Source: Brachycybe producta (taxonomy: Eukaryota; Arthropoda; Diplopoda; Playtdesmida; Andrognathidae). Taken from it: a stretch of DNA of 64,000 nucleotides. The notes under the pieces are model-generated. The model did not search any database. It saw only the letters and a list, made by a program, of their open reading frames with translations, and was not told the DNA's origin. Each line of letters opens with the position of its first letter. Position 1 is the first letter of the stretch. The position numbers and the translations under genes were made by a program. Positions 1-10,501 of this stretch are shown here, piece after piece. The stretch lies in NCBI GenBank assembly GCA_036925085.1, contig JAUPFP010000022.1:2433501-2497500 (forward strand). Reading direction: 5' to 3'.

Positions 1-127
1 GGAAGTATAACCGGAAGTTGGGTAGAAAATGGCGCGAAGAAAAGTTTTCAAAACTTTTTCTTAAAAAAAAAAATTGTTGCCTTGTTTGTAGTTTGTTTAA
101 AAATGCGTTCAAACTGTTTACTCTAAC

Positions 128-290
128 TTTTAACATCAAAATTAAGGGGAAGTTGGAAGTGTTTTAAAAACTAGAAAGGGTAGCGCAATCACTTAAAAGG
201 TTTTTTCATAAAAATCGACATTAAAATGGTATCAAGTGATTCAGCTACCGTTCTAGTTTCAACACTTTTAATTTCATATATGATCAGAAA
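128..290. repeat. TTAA-hairpin element, internally shortened copy
   Basis: The left arm (GTGTTTTAAAAACTAGAAAGGG at about 158-180) and the right arm (GCTACCGTTCTAGTTTC) are inverted relative to each other with a short centre. It lies in the presumed last Orai intron. Confidence 0.65.
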
Positions 291-449
291 ATGAGGTTTC
301 TTCCTCTTGTAATAATTATAATAAAAAGAATTTTTATTAATTAAGATTGTATGAAATGTAATAAACTTTTAATTACTAGAAACTGTAGAATAGTATCCTT
401 TTTTTTAAGTGAAAACAAAATTCTAAGATGTGTTTTTTTATGTTAAAAG

Positions 450-950
450 GTGGCCATGGTTGAGGTTCAATTGACAAATAACATCCCTAACGGCCTCCTG
501 GTTGCATTTGCAATTTGTACAACTTTACTAGTTGCTGTTCACATGCTAGCTCTGATGATCAGCACATGTATTTTGCCTAACATCGAAGCTGTGAGCAGCG
601 TCCACAGTCTGAACGCAGTCTCCGAATCACCTCACGAGAAGATGCACTATTATATCGAAGCGGCTTGGGCTTTCTCGACCGTTTTCGGTATCTTCCTCTT
701 TCTAGTCGAGATTGCAATTCTCTGTTGGGTTAAATTTCATGGTTACAGCGAGGAATCGGCGATCGCTTCCACGGTTATTCTCGTTCCAGTCATCATCGTC
801 TTCATCGCCTTTGCGATTCACTTCTATAGGAAGCTGGCCGGACATCAATACGAGCGATCGAGAGACAACATCAAAGAACTGGAGGAGTTGGCTGATCGTT
901 TGGTAACGGAACCTATGGACGGACGTATAGGACGAACTGCCATCGTTTGA
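450..950 (+). CDS. ORAI1: Orai calcium channel, final coding exon
   Basis: This is the pore subunit of the CRAC (store-operated calcium entry) channel in the plasma membrane, gated by STIM. The exon opens after a splice acceptor AG at 448-449 and starts with a GTG valine codon in the motif VAMVEVQL, so the N-terminus and first half of TM1 are upstream or outside the window. The glutamate of MVEVQ (462-464) is the selectivity-filter residue (human E106). TM2 has the conserved [12 protein letters not shown]3 carries FLVEIAIL (glutamate at 708-710, human E190), TM4 follows, then a C-terminal coiled coil ([11 protein letters not shown]) that binds STIM in the family. The acidic TM1-TM2 loop of human ORAI1 is replaced by TNNIPNG, with no Asp or Glu. 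Stop TGA at 948-950. Identification is by remembered family sequence; the missing exon was not found in bases 1-449. Confidence 0.96.
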   Translation: MAMVEVQLTNNIPNGLLVAFAICTTLLVAVHMLALMISTCILPNIEAVSSVHSLNAVSESPHEKMHYYIEAAWAFSTVFGIFLFLVEIAILCWVKFHGYSEESAIASTVILVPVIIVFIAFAIHFYRKLAGHQYERSRDNIKELEELADRLVTEPMDGRIGRTAIV

Positions 951-1008
951 CTGATTAAATATAAATGTATTTTTAATGTGCAACTTTATGCCTCTTGTAA
1001 ACAATTTT

Positions 1009-1014
1009 AATAAA
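1009..1014 (+). terminator. Poly(A) signal of Orai
   Basis: AATAAA lies about 60 bases after the Orai stop codon in AT-rich sequence, at a normal distance for a short 3' UTR. Confidence 0.6.
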
Positions 1015-1340
1015 AATTCAAAATAAAACAATTCTTTATAATAAATAAAAATAAATTATAGTCATAATTGTTTCTTGTTTAGAAATGTAATTATTCTTGC
1101 TGTTTTCTTCTTATTACTTTTAACTTATAAATCTTAAAATATATGAAAACTAACACAAAACGTTCTCGATTTTATAAGTTCAGTCATTCAATTTTGTTAC
1201 GACTTTTAGTTTGTAAATAAATCAGAACTAACAATGCAAATAAAAATAATATTTTTCATGTATTTCTGATGTGTCGATATAAAACGAATAAATTAAGTAT
1301 ATAGAATATTATGTAAGTAATTTTCTTTCGTATTTGTGTC

Positions 1341-3020
1341 TTATTTTTCGTTTAATTTTTCTATAACTCCACGTTTTGATGAATTTTCGATCCATTCTGC
1401 ATCGAGGACCAGTTGTTTCGATGCGAATACGTATTGTCCGACTCCGTGTTTCACATCATTTTTCCAGTTTCCTTCGTAATAGTCACCATTCTCTATCAAA
1501 AGATTATATATAAAAACGACGAATCGACGTTAAAAAGTTCGTCATCAAACTTTTTAAAAAGTAACTTTAAGATGTTTTATTAATAGCCGATTTTCGAGCT
1601 GTCGGTCATTCTGCGTTTCAGAACAGCAACACTAACGAGAAATTGAAAGTGTGTTAGAAAGTAGAATGGTAGCTGAATCCGTTAATAGTGTTTTCATATT
1701 TATATCTTTCAAAATAAATTTGTTAATATACACTTATTGCCTTTGCTTTGAGTTGATTGGGTAATTCTCAAACTGTTATAAAACGTTTATTTTGAAAGAT
1801 ATTAACATGAAATTTATGATGAAAATACCCTTAAGTAATTGAGCTGCTTTCTAGTTTTTAAAACACTGTCAAGTTTTTTTTAAAACAAATGTTGCTATTG
1901 AATATTCAAAGATCGAGGAACTAAACGTTTAAACTTTAAAACCAATCGAAAGAAGAAATTCAAAATGTAAATTACGCATGAGTAGTTTTCCGTAACCGCT
2001 TCTTGAATCATTCTCCCAACTTCCTTCATAAACGCCTCCATCTCCATATTTCATCTTACCAAATCCTTCTCTCTTATCTAGAAACCATTCACCTTCATAA
2101 ATCTCCCCGGAAGTGTAAAGATTGGTTCCAAACCCCTAAATTGAAAGAACGAAACCTGTATTATGGCGGGAAGAAACACATGAAGCTCACCAACACTTAT
2201 TCGTACATGTCGTTTGTCCTCTTTCCAATCACCGATATACTGTCTTACCAACCTTTTGTCGGACATTATATTCAGCACACCATGCCCATTACGCTGACCA
2301 TCTGACCAGTCTCCTTCATACTTATTAGCAGTCTGTTTCCAGACATACGTCCCTTTACCTGAACAAATAAAAATTAACTTTTTGACCCTTCAATTAGCAT
2401 TTCAGACAAAAAATCCTAAAACGCACCTGCAAATCTGCAATCTGAAATTTTCTCATTAAATTTCTGTCGATTTGTCAAAGTTTCATGACATTTATTTTTG
2501 CTTTTTTATGCAGATTTTAGGTTTTTTAAGTTTGTTTCCTGTAATTTCTGCACAAGTGTACTGCAATTTTTACTCTTTTATTCAGTATTCCAGTAAATTT
2601 TCTTTAGATTCTGTTAGGTCTTGCATTTTTATGTATGTTTTTAGAAAATTTCTAGAAGTTTACTAGAAATTTTGATCTCTCTCTCTTTCAGTTTTGATGC
2701 AAGATTCCTTTAGATATTGCAAGTTTATTGCAATTTCTGCTCTTTTTTGCAGTTTTCATGCAAGTTTCATTTAGATTTCTGCTATTTCTTCAAGTTTTAT
2801 GTATGTTTCCAGCATATTTCTGTTCTTCAATACAGCTTTCTTGCAATTTTTGCGTTTTAGGAAGATTCTAACTAGCAAACAGACCATGCATTTTATTGTC
2901 CAACCATTCTCCAATGTATTTGTCACCGTTTAGAAAAAAAACTGTGTGATGAAGGCCACGTTTACCAGACAACTGCAACAGCTGTCTTGTGGTAGGAACA
3001 GCCGTTATATCATCAGTCAT
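1341..3020 (-). CDS. MORN3: MORN-repeat protein, MORN3-like
   Basis: Four coding exons, join(2885-3020, 2207-2358, 1976-2135, 1341-1492) on the minus strand, 600 nt, 199 residues plus stop. All junctions are GT-AG and in phase. The protein is almost entirely MORN repeats: six clear units of the form Y-x-G-x-W-x4-5-(R/K)-x-G-x-G (KYIGEW, KYEGDW, YIGDWKEDKRHG, IYEGEW, VYEGSW, YYEGNW) and a degenerate seventh (DAEWIENSS). Order and spacing follow vertebrate MORN3, a testis/ciliary scaffold protein; it is shorter than the remembered vertebrate protein of about 240 residues, mainly at the C-terminus. MORN repeats bind membranes or proteins, and no catalytic site is expected. Start chosen as the first ATG in the open frame of exon 1 (3018-3020). 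Introns hold a TTAA-hairpin copy (about 1562-1955) and pyrimidine-rich degenerate repeats (2400-2870). Another MORN protein is possible but the repeat register favours MORN3. Confidence 0.9.
1562..1955. repeat. TTAA-hairpin element in MORN3 intron
   Basis: Begins CTTTAAGATGTTTTAT and ends ACTTTAAAACCAATCG. The two arms contain the shared inverted blocks GTTAGAAA-TAGAATGGTAGC and GAGCTGCTTTCTAGTTTTTA. Confidence 0.75.
2400..2870. repeat. Degenerate TGCAG/TGCAA-rich pseudo-tandem repeat
   Basis: The largest MORN3 intron is made of loosely repeated 25-35-base phrases built on TGCAATTT, TGCAGATTTT, CATGCAAGTTT and TTTAGATTTCTG. Strand asymmetry is strong (T and C on this strand). Similar texture recurs at 9770-10370 and, on the opposite strand, at 48470-49130. 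Confidence 0.45.
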
Positions 3021-4192
3021 ATTTAAACGTGCTGTTGTCAAGCATCAGTATACGTGTTTACTTAGGAAAACATCCGAAACACGGTAATTAACAATAGGTA
3101 GGACAAACGTGGTCATACGCTTGTTTTCAACGGCAACATCTTAGAAGCAACTCTGTATACTAGCACGGTAGAGCCACAATAGCCCTATATCTAAAAATAA
3201 ACGGGTAAAAGCGTTAATAAAATACCTTAATACTCAATAAACATACTTCAAAAATGCAGTTTATTAAATATAATTATACGAAAACTCGTCATATTTTATC
3301 AATTAATTTGAATAAAAACAACTTATAATCATTATGCGCGATATGATCTTAACGTCGGCGGCCGCCGCTTAATTGTGTTGAATTTGAAGTAGTCGCTAAT
3401 TACAGTTTTGATGTCCGCGGGATCAGACGCTCATCTTCAGTGCAAATACGTTTTTTTTTTTTTTTTTTTTTAGAAATTTCGCATTTATATCAATTGATTT
3501 TAGTTATTTGTAATCAATTTAGGTAAAAATTAGACTTTAAAATCGAATTCGGCCAATATTTAGCTATATTTTGAATGATTTCAGTCGTTTTTAGGTCAAA
3601 AACGCAATACGTGAATGTAGGCCACAAAAAAGTTGCCGCCTTTTTTGACAACTGTTGTCTTCTCGCCGTCATCGGCTGAAAGTTGCATCAAAATATGTCA
3701 CGAAATCGTATTTTTATCTAATGATGTGCTATTTATTTTACAGTTCATTCGCGATTTAAGTCGGTTCATGCGTTTTAATTAGTGTTAATACAGTTTTATC
3801 AATTTTAAGCTAAAATGTAACGTCTAATTGGTCAAACACAAGTGAAATCATGGTAAGATAATTTTTTTAACTTTTATTTTAACAAATCTTACAAAAAAAA
3901 ACAAGTTTTTATTGAAAAAACAAAAATATTTTATTGTCATTAGAAAGTTGTAAACGGCGGGAAATATCGATATGTAAAACAGCTCAGTTGAATATCGATA
4001 TTGCAATACTCGATCGATAAGTTACAAAAGATACACTTGTTCGCCAATTGAATCATTTGGCCGCCATTTTGATTCCAATGACATACAACTTCTTATAGAA
4101 AAAGGTGTCTTATTCATATACGTAAATATTTGTATTTTTTTAATATATTTTTCGTTCTTTTTTAAACATTTTATGTTGTTGGGGGACTAATT
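3021..4192. other. Spacer between MORN3 start and PIPOX end
   Basis: No supported gene. It holds a GC-rich patch (GGCGGCCGCCGC near 3356-3368), a 22-base T run near 3450, an E2F-like GGCGGGAAA near 3957 and short ATCGAT palindromes. This looks like promoter-type DNA for MORN3, but no transcript start can be placed. Confidence 0.4.
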
Positions 4193-7045
4193 TTACTGTT
4201 TGTTTACGAATCTGTTCATTCTAAACGGTTGAATATCATATTTTTGCTTTGCTCCAATAACTAGATCTCGTAATATGTTGCCTACGACAGGCGCCATTTT
4301 GAATCCGGTTCCTAATAACAAAATAAGTAATGAATTGGATGGCGAATAAACATATTTATAAAGAAATATTTACCCGAGAAACCAACTGCTATGACAATAT
4401 TTGCATGTTTTGGATGTTTATCAAGGATGTAAATTTCATCTGGGGTCATCTATTGTTAAAATAAATACAATGATGTTTATTAAGAGGGCTCCATAGAAAA
4501 AAAATACTTGTGTAAATGCAAGGTAGATGGCGCCATGCTACCTCCATAGGTGGCCAACTACACTCGTCGCCAATTAGTGGAAATCGAATGCAGCCTTTAA
4601 GCTTTTAAAAGTGTCCAAAACAACCTTAATTATCAGCACGTGGACAAACTTACCCCCAGAACACATATTATAAGTGAGAAGGGAAAGAGCACGTGTAGAG
4701 AAATAGCGATGACGCAATTAAAAGTTTGCCACGTGAAACAAAAAGGAAGGAAGGTTGAGTCAAGAGTTGAAGAGTGTCTTCAGTACATTTCTATGGGAGG
4801 AGGGCTAGTGGCGCCATCTAACGCTATACAGGGACAAAATAAAGGGCGGGGCATGTGACATCAGACCAAGTGACTAACCAATTAGAAATTGATGACGCTC
4901 ATAAAAGGGCGGAGCCAATAAATTTGAATGCTGGGCTCAATTGCCTGTGTTTCTTACCGTGTATTTGCATTTGTCTATTATACTGGGACTGGATTCCAAT
5001 CCTGGAAAATGTTCTTTAACGTATTCAACAGCTTGTTTTAGGTGATAAGGAGGTTTATCCTCGTGAATGTCTGGATTTTGGATGTCATATTCATAGCCGC
5101 CGTGAATAGCACCCTGGAAATAACAATTAGGAACAGCTGATTTTAGAATTGATGCGTTTTAAAAGTAACATTAAATGATTGAAAAAATGCATTCTCGTCA
5201 TTTTCTCTCGTAAGAGTCGTAAGAATCGACTAACTTTGACGTATCCTGGACGTTCCAACGATGGTAAACTGTAATATCCATCAGTATCAATGATACAGGG
5301 CATGCCGTTCTCTATCGAATAAGTTCCCGGAACTTTTTCCTTCCAATACATGAAGAAACATCGAACTAACTAATAACCAAAACACACTTAAATTAAACAA
5401 ATTACACATTTCAAATGTGTTTTCAAAAACATATATTTGTTATACTGTCAGTGGAAGGTCCAGTCCAAGTTTCTTAGTTAGCTGACCAGCCCATGTTCCG
5501 GGACAAAGTACGAGAGACTTGGTCTTGAAGGTTCCTTGATTAGTTTTCAGTGTCACGGTGGATCCTGGTAGAATCTCCTCAACTTTGCATTTTTCACGGA
5601 TTTCACCTCCAAACTTAAGAACAAGTTCCTTTAAGAAAAAACAAAACGTAGCTGTTAAATTGCTATAATGGTCAGTATGTTCATTGGACTTCTTTTTTTT
5701 TGGTTACTTGTAAGGCAGCCATTGCTTTGTCGGCCAATAAAACTCCTCCCATGTCATCGTAAACACCATAGTGGTCACTAGAATAGGTGACTTCTGGAAA
5801 GTTTTTCGTAAGTTCCTCATGGTTGAGACATCTGTGAGGTGCTCCGAAGTGTTCGAGGTTCTCGATCACGCCTTTCATTGTTGGACATCCATTCTTGCCA
5901 ACTGTTATCAAACCGGACTTCCTGTAATTTAAAGGAAGGAGATAATTGGCAAAATTAAATGAGAGACTTTTGACAAGTTGACACTCAAAACAATGTTGGT
6001 TACCGAAGAATTTAGAAGAAATTTAAAAAAATTTTTTTCTTCAAAAACTAGAATAGTAAATGAGTTTGCAAAAGGGTTTTTTTTACGAAAATATCTTTCA
6101 AAATAAACGTTTTATGAAAGTTTGAAAATGTCGATTTTGATTTTTCATGTCAAGTTGGTCAAAGTACAGGCAGTTAGAAATAGGTCAGAACTTCAGTTGG
6201 CTCCGTCCTTGTTATGACGAACGCAACTTCTAATTGGCTGGTTATGTAGTCTGACGTCACATGCTCCGCCCTTTTCAACGTCGAACCACACAACAAACCA
6301 ATTAGAAGTTGCTGGTCGCCATAACAAGGGCGGAGCCAACTGAAGTTCTGACCTATTTCTAACTGCCTGTTGTCAAAGTTTCATACATCCATAAAAAGTA
6401 AATTTTGAAAGACAACATCAAGAAAATATTTTTTACTATTCTAGTTTCTAACACACATTGAATTTATTCATGATTAACGGCTGATTTTAGATTTGTAGTT
6501 ATTCTGCATTTGAGAAACAACATTAATGAGAAATTAAAAGTTTGTTAAAAACTAGAATGGTAGTTGAATCACTAATAATAATCATAAATAATCATTAATA
6601 TTTTCATTTTGTTATCTTTCAATTGAGGAGGGACATTTACATTTATAGTTGCTTTTGGAAATGGAGTTTCTAAATCTATGATGTCAACGTTTTTTAATCG
6701 TGACTGACCCTTACACATAAATGGTTTTTCCAGTAAGTTCTTCAATGGTTTTCCACTCTCGAAAAGAATCGGCTGTTAAAGCTGCATAACATTTCTCGGC
6801 ATACGAATTTCTAGTGATACGAGAACTTCCATGAGAACTGCCATTCGAATGAAGCAGCTCGTACTGATGTACATAAAAAAGAGACACATTGATAACAAGA
6901 AATATGGCGGAAAAGGTGTTAATAATTAACGTTGTTATACCTGCTCCAGTAAGAGTGTCTTTTTACCATTTTCAGCTAATTTAAAGGCAGTTGCCGAACC
7001 TTCAACACCAGCTCCAACAACGATACAATCGTACAAGTTGTCCAT
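4193..7045 (-). CDS. PIPOX: Peroxisomal sarcosine / L-pipecolate oxidase
   Basis: FAD-dependent oxidase of sarcosine and L-pipecolate, family MSOX/DAO. Eight coding exons, join(6941-7045, 6715-6863, 5708-5921, 5446-5628, 5235-5369, 4958-5113, 4374-4449, 4193-4311), 1137 nt, 378 residues (human about 390). The N-terminal dinucleotide-binding motif is [12 protein letters not shown] (residues 9-20). The region after it has the [10 protein letters not shown] phosphate/FAD contact seen in the family. The CKYTMTPDE motif contains Cys311, equivalent to the cysteine that carries covalent FAD in MSOX. The C-terminal FAD segment reads [18 protein letters not shown]. The protein ends FVNKQ with no SKL-like or AHL-like tripeptide, so the usual PTS1 signal is absent in this model. 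Intron 6 contains a dispersed repeat and a partial foldback element ending just before the exon-6 splice donor. Start ATG at 7043-7045 is the first in frame and directly precedes the FAD motif. Confidence 0.95.
4486..4847. repeat. Dispersed repeat, copy 1 (inverted versus 32345-32577)
   Basis: This stretch and 32345-32577 are reverse-complement relatives sharing GGTAGATGGCGCCA, AGCACGTGTAGAGAAATAGC, TTGCCACGTG, TACATTTCTATGGGAGG and GCGCCATCTAACGCTA. It lies in PIPOX intron 6. The 72-residue ORF across it is not conserved between the copies and is not called. Confidence 0.7.
4848..4948. repeat. Partial 9-bp-TSD foldback element (right half)
   Basis: It matches the right half of the six near-complete copies (GGGCGGGGCATGTGACATCAG, ACCAATTAGAAATTG, AAAAGGGCGGAGCCAA) and ends in TTGCCTGT. 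The CRE core is decayed to TGACATCA. The terminal repeat stops four bases before the PIPOX splice-donor hexamer. Confidence 0.7.
5985..6475. repeat. TTAA-hairpin element split by a nested foldback insertion
   Basis: Left arm at about 5985-6165 (AAAAACTAGAATAGTAAATGAG, ATCTTTCAAAATAAACG) and right arm at about 6380-6475 (TTTACTATTCTAGTTTCTAAC). The element at 6166-6370 sits in its centre with its own 9-bp target duplication. Confidence 0.75.
6166..6370. mobile_element. Foldback MITE with 9-bp TSD, copy 1
   Basis: Starts ACAGGCAGTTAGAAATAGG and ends CTAACTGCCTGT, near-palindromic over about 205 bp. Flanks GGTCAAAGT (6157-6165) and TGTCAAAGT (6371-6379) are a 9-bp target duplication with one mismatch. 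A perfect TGACGTCA lies at 6252-6259. It is nested in a TTAA-hairpin element. No coding capacity. Confidence 0.85.
6476..6640. repeat. TTAA-hairpin half element
   Basis: A left arm only: GTTATTCTGCATTTGAG, TTGTTAAAAACTAGAATGG, TTGAATCACTAATAA. It lies immediately after the split copy in PIPOX intron 2. Confidence 0.55.
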
Positions 7046-8671
7046 TTCACTTTTGGCTTTAAAAATGTAAAAGAATGATCAACTGTGTCCACAGTAATAC
7101 GATTTATATATAGAAGTAATATTTTAATAAATGGATCATTTACGAAATAATGACATTTTGGAGTTTAGATTAGAGCTGAAGTGATTGCATAATTTATGAT
7201 GTAATAAATAATACATCAGTCAAGGTTACTTTATAGAAGGTTAAAATGATGAATGGAACGTTTTCATTTATTTGAAGTTTTCCACACAAATTGGCGACAA
7301 TTCTAAAACATTTCTGCAACTTTTGCGTTTTGTTTTGTCTACAATTTCACAAACTATTCCATGTCCCCGCTCAGGTCGGTAAACATCAAATGGTTTTTGT
7401 TTTGTCTCTGTATTACGCAACATTTTTTCAACTCTTGTCTGTGTAGTGTGTGGACAGTTAGTATTAAAACAACAACAAAACAGTTGCGTTGTTTACGTAG
7501 TACAGTTATAGAAACACAAAACTCAAATTTGTTAGTGTTGTGTCGCAAATGTGTTGTGGCTTTGTCTTGAGTGTACTGCTGACAGTTGTTTCAGTTGTTT
7601 ATGGCGTTTTTTGTTGTGGTTTTGTCTCGAATGCATGTTGCACTTCTGTCAGCTTGATGTGGACCCGGCCTAACAGAGTATTTGTTGTGGCTGGTAGCTG
7701 TTAAAGTTGGCCATGTTCAACTTTACCAGCCTCACACTATGCTGCTAGCAGGCTACAACCAGCCAGCAGCTGGGAAACCAGCCTAGTGTGAATGCGTGAT
7801 TGTGAATGAGTAGACGGAGGATGAGTCATAGGAGCTGCTAAAAGACGGTTGTTCCAAGATGACTCATCAGTCTATCACGTCACATTGGGCAAAACAAATG
7901 AGTGTTATTCTCTTATTAAAGTTTTTGATTTCTTTTTAAAGTTACTTGTAACTGTTATAAGTATTAAGTAGGGTTCGGATTTTTATGCTAATATCAAGCA
8001 TATATTAGCAGCAACAGCAAGCAGCAGCTGCTTTGGGTTCACACTTGTCCAGTCACTGCTGGTATTAGCAGTGCAAGTCATCCAATCACCGTCTTGCAAA
8101 AACACTAACAACAACCAACCCAAGCAGTGGAGTTTCAACTACCACTAGTGCCACTACTAGCAACAAAAAGTTCACACTAGATGGCAGCAGCAGGAAGGGA
8201 GTCACATGACCAGCTGGTAGCTGCTAAAGTTGGACATGTCCAACTTCACCAGCCACTGTTAAAATCACTAGCCTGCTGGAGAAAGCAGTTGCTAGTAGCA
8301 GTTCAGACTATGCTGCTAGAGCGCTACAACCAGCCAGCAGCAACCAGCGGCTGGGAAACCAGCCTAGTGTGACTGCGGCATTACTAAATGTCTAGCCTCT
8401 AACCAGCCTTTTTGATTAGAAAAAAGCATAGTTGCTCTAATGTTGATTACTTCACAATTGGCACTTGGGCCACAAATTGAGAAACAACTGTTAGATATTG
8501 CATAAGAATCCGAGCCCTATTTATCAGAAAGCATAAAAACACTTATATGAACATATTCTTCAATGTGGTTAATTGACTTAATTTCTTTAATAGTTAAGAT
8601 GAAGCAAATTTGAATAACAAATTAGAACATTTCTGAATGAATATAATATAAAGAAGAAAAACGTTACAAAA
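7046..8671. other. Repeat-filled spacer upstream of PIPOX
   Basis: No supported gene. 7360-7680 has diverged GTTTTGTCT... phrases. 7683-7800 and 8160-8385 are related CAGC-rich segments (GGTAGCTG-TTAAAGTTGG, CTACAACCAGCCAGCAG, GGGAAACCAGCCTAGTGTGA). The second lies inside the inverted-repeat element at 7970-8525. Confidence 0.5.
7970..8525. mobile_element. Terminal-inverted-repeat element with inserted CAGC-rich segment
   Basis: The ends are AGGGTTCGGATTTTTATGC (7971) and the inverse GCATAAGAATCCGAGCCCT (about 8501-8519). The right half (CTAGCCTCTAACCAG, TTTTTGATTAGAAAAAAGCA, ATTACTTCACAATT) matches the element at 43964-44290. Most of the left half appears replaced by a CAGC-rich insertion (about 8010-8390) which itself begins and ends with TTCACACT/AGTGTGA-type repeats. 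Confidence 0.6.
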
Positions 8672-9307
8672 CTATAATTTGGTTGCAATATTAGATTTAA
8701 GTTTAGTAGAAACAGGGTCAGGCCAACAATTTGGTGGAGTTCCCGGTAGGCAGAATTGCCACAGTTGTTTGGTGTCAGTAAGATTGCAGGGTTGGCTTAC
8801 AACTGGCGCACTGATGGATTTGGTACCCACACTGATGCAGTTCTCATTGCCACGATTCTGAAGTAACATGTAGTTTCCTGTGTTTCGAATAACATACTGA
8901 TGAGAAATATCGTCTATCCAGTTTCCAGTAAAAATAGGGGCTCCATCCATTGCACCGTTACCGATCCCTGGAATGTTTTCGGTTGTAAGTGTGATAAAGC
9001 CAGCAGACACTCGTTTTAACCAGAATGCCTGACCGAAAGATCTCGTTATGACGATCGGAATGTGGTCTCCAGTTTGGCCAGGTTTCACTTGAAGATAAAC
9101 TTTACTTATTGGATTGTAAATGGCGACTTGTGTGCTGCTGTCGCTGTTATTATCCATAAACGGGAATCCGTTAGCGTCTATCATATCGTTGTAGTTGTCA
9201 AGTAGTTCTCCTGCTGTATTTTCGACATCATTTAGGGAAGTCCATTTGTAACAATTGACAGTTGCTAACCAAATGGTTAACGTGTAAATCGAAAAGAATT
9301 TAAACAT
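8672..9307 (-). CDS. Secreted QxW-motif (ricin-B-like) protein A
   Basis: Intronless ORF of 211 residues with start ATG at 9305-9307, chosen because it opens directly on a hydrophobic signal peptide (FKFFSIYTLTIWLATVNC); an 18-codon in-frame extension upstream is hydrophilic and less likely. The mature part has FWLKRVSAGFITLTTE, GIGNGAMDG, FTGNWIDD and, near the end, KQLWQFC, a QxW motif of the kind that marks ricin-B/beta-trefoil repeats. Four cysteines near the C-terminus (ENCISVG, QPC, QFC, NCWP) match those of the divergent neighbour at 10502-11242, so the two are paralogues. No enzymatic motif is visible. Secretion is well supported; sugar binding is inference. I do not recognise the specific family. 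Confidence 0.75.
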   Translation of the reverse strand: MFKFFSIYTLTIWLATVNCYKWTSLNDVENTAGELLDNYNDMIDANGFPFMDNNSDSSTQVAIYNPISKVYLQVKPGQTGDHIPIVITRSFGQAFWLKRVSAGFITLTTENIPGIGNGAMDGAPIFTGNWIDDISHQYVIRNTGNYMLLQNRGNENCISVGTKSISAPVVSQPCNLTDTKQLWQFCLPGTPPNCWPDPVSTKLKSNIATKL

Positions 9308-10501
9308 TATTACGGTTTTTCCGTCTTCTCTCGAAATTATTAGAATTACTTGCTCGAACACTTCTTCTGATGTCCTTGTCAGTTTGGTAGTTCGACGATT
9401 TTAGAATGTTTTGGATTTGGACAAGTTGGTCGTCTTTTATTCTGTTTTCGAACTACGTACTTACTACTCTAAGCGTGCGGCATCTTATGTCGGCTAACGG
9501 TTTCAAAGGCGAATCCTTTGAAGATGAAGTTATTCGATTGTATTAAAAGATAGGCTATATGATTAAAAAAATACGGTGTAAAAAATGATAAATAAAAACA
9601 GTTGCAAAATTGAATTTTTTTCTCGGAATATTGGTCATATCACGAGCAAATTCAATTTAAATTAAATCATTTTGATATGAAAACTGCTTTGTTGCAATTT
9701 TTCAAATGCATATATTACTGTAAACATGGAATATCAGTCATTCTACAGAAATTTCTGGGTATAATGAGGAAAATAATCAATTTTCTAGTAAAAACGCACA
9801 AATTCGATTCAACTTAAGATAATGTGCAAATGCAATGCAGAATGTTTAAACCAAACACTATACTACGAATTAAGTAACGCAGAAGCAATGCAAGGTTGCT
9901 TTCTACTTGGTTTTTATACTTGTCTCGATTTTGAGCTTTCTGCATTTTTAATGAATGTTTTTTGTGACTTCCGGTGTCGTTTGAGCCATCTTGATTGCAT
10001 TTTCAAAGCCTTTTTGTGTATCTTTGTGTTTTGGATCGTTTTCTGAACAAATAAGGCAAGTCCTGTTTTTGTGTGTGCACTGCTGAGGCATTTTCAGTGC
10101 ATTTAAAAACTTTTTGAATTTTTGACAAAATTCGTTTATCTGCATTTAAATCATAAAAAAGCATTTTCAAATAAGAAATTTATTTATGCATTAAAAATTG
10201 TTTTTCAGTTTACCTCGATATTAATCATGATTATATTTTACATTCTATTTGGTTATTATTTTCTTTTATCATTTTACCGTCATTTTGGTAAAGATTTCCT
10301 GTTTTTTGTCTGCAGTTTTTTACTCGGAAAGATTTTTATCGAAAGCAAATTTCCTGTTACATTTCGACCTTAAGAACAAAATAAGGTGATGGAAAATTCT
10401 ATTTTTACACAAAAAACGACTACAAAACGGACTATAAAATGACTTTCAAACTGAAATTAAAATTCATTGGCTTATAATTGACACGGTGATAAAGAGTTAA
10501 A
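9308..10501. promoter_or_regulatory. Shared intergenic region between the divergent secreted-protein genes
   Basis: 1.2 kb between two divergent start codons, so it must hold both promoters. AT-rich, with degenerate TGCAA/GCATTT phrases at 9770-10370 and no convincing ORF. A cluster of short direct words such as ATGCAATGCA is seen, but no defined motif. Confidence 0.4.

Noticed and set aside
702..1031. 109-codon minus-strand ORF opposite Orai
   Set aside because: It lies antisense to the conserved Orai exon and its 3' UTR and shows no motif; it is a shadow frame.
3849..3857. ATG followed at once by GTAAGATA on the plus strand, like a first exon made of a start codon only
   Set aside because: No plus-strand coding exon follows; the downstream DNA is PIPOX on the other strand. 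Donor-like words are common in this composition.
4640..4858. 72-codon plus-strand ORF
   Set aside because: It falls inside a dispersed repeat in a PIPOX intron and is not open in the related copy at 32345-32577.
8181..8372. 63-codon ORF rich in Ala/Gln/Leu
   Set aside because: It is the translation of the CAGC-rich transposable cargo, not a conserved protein.
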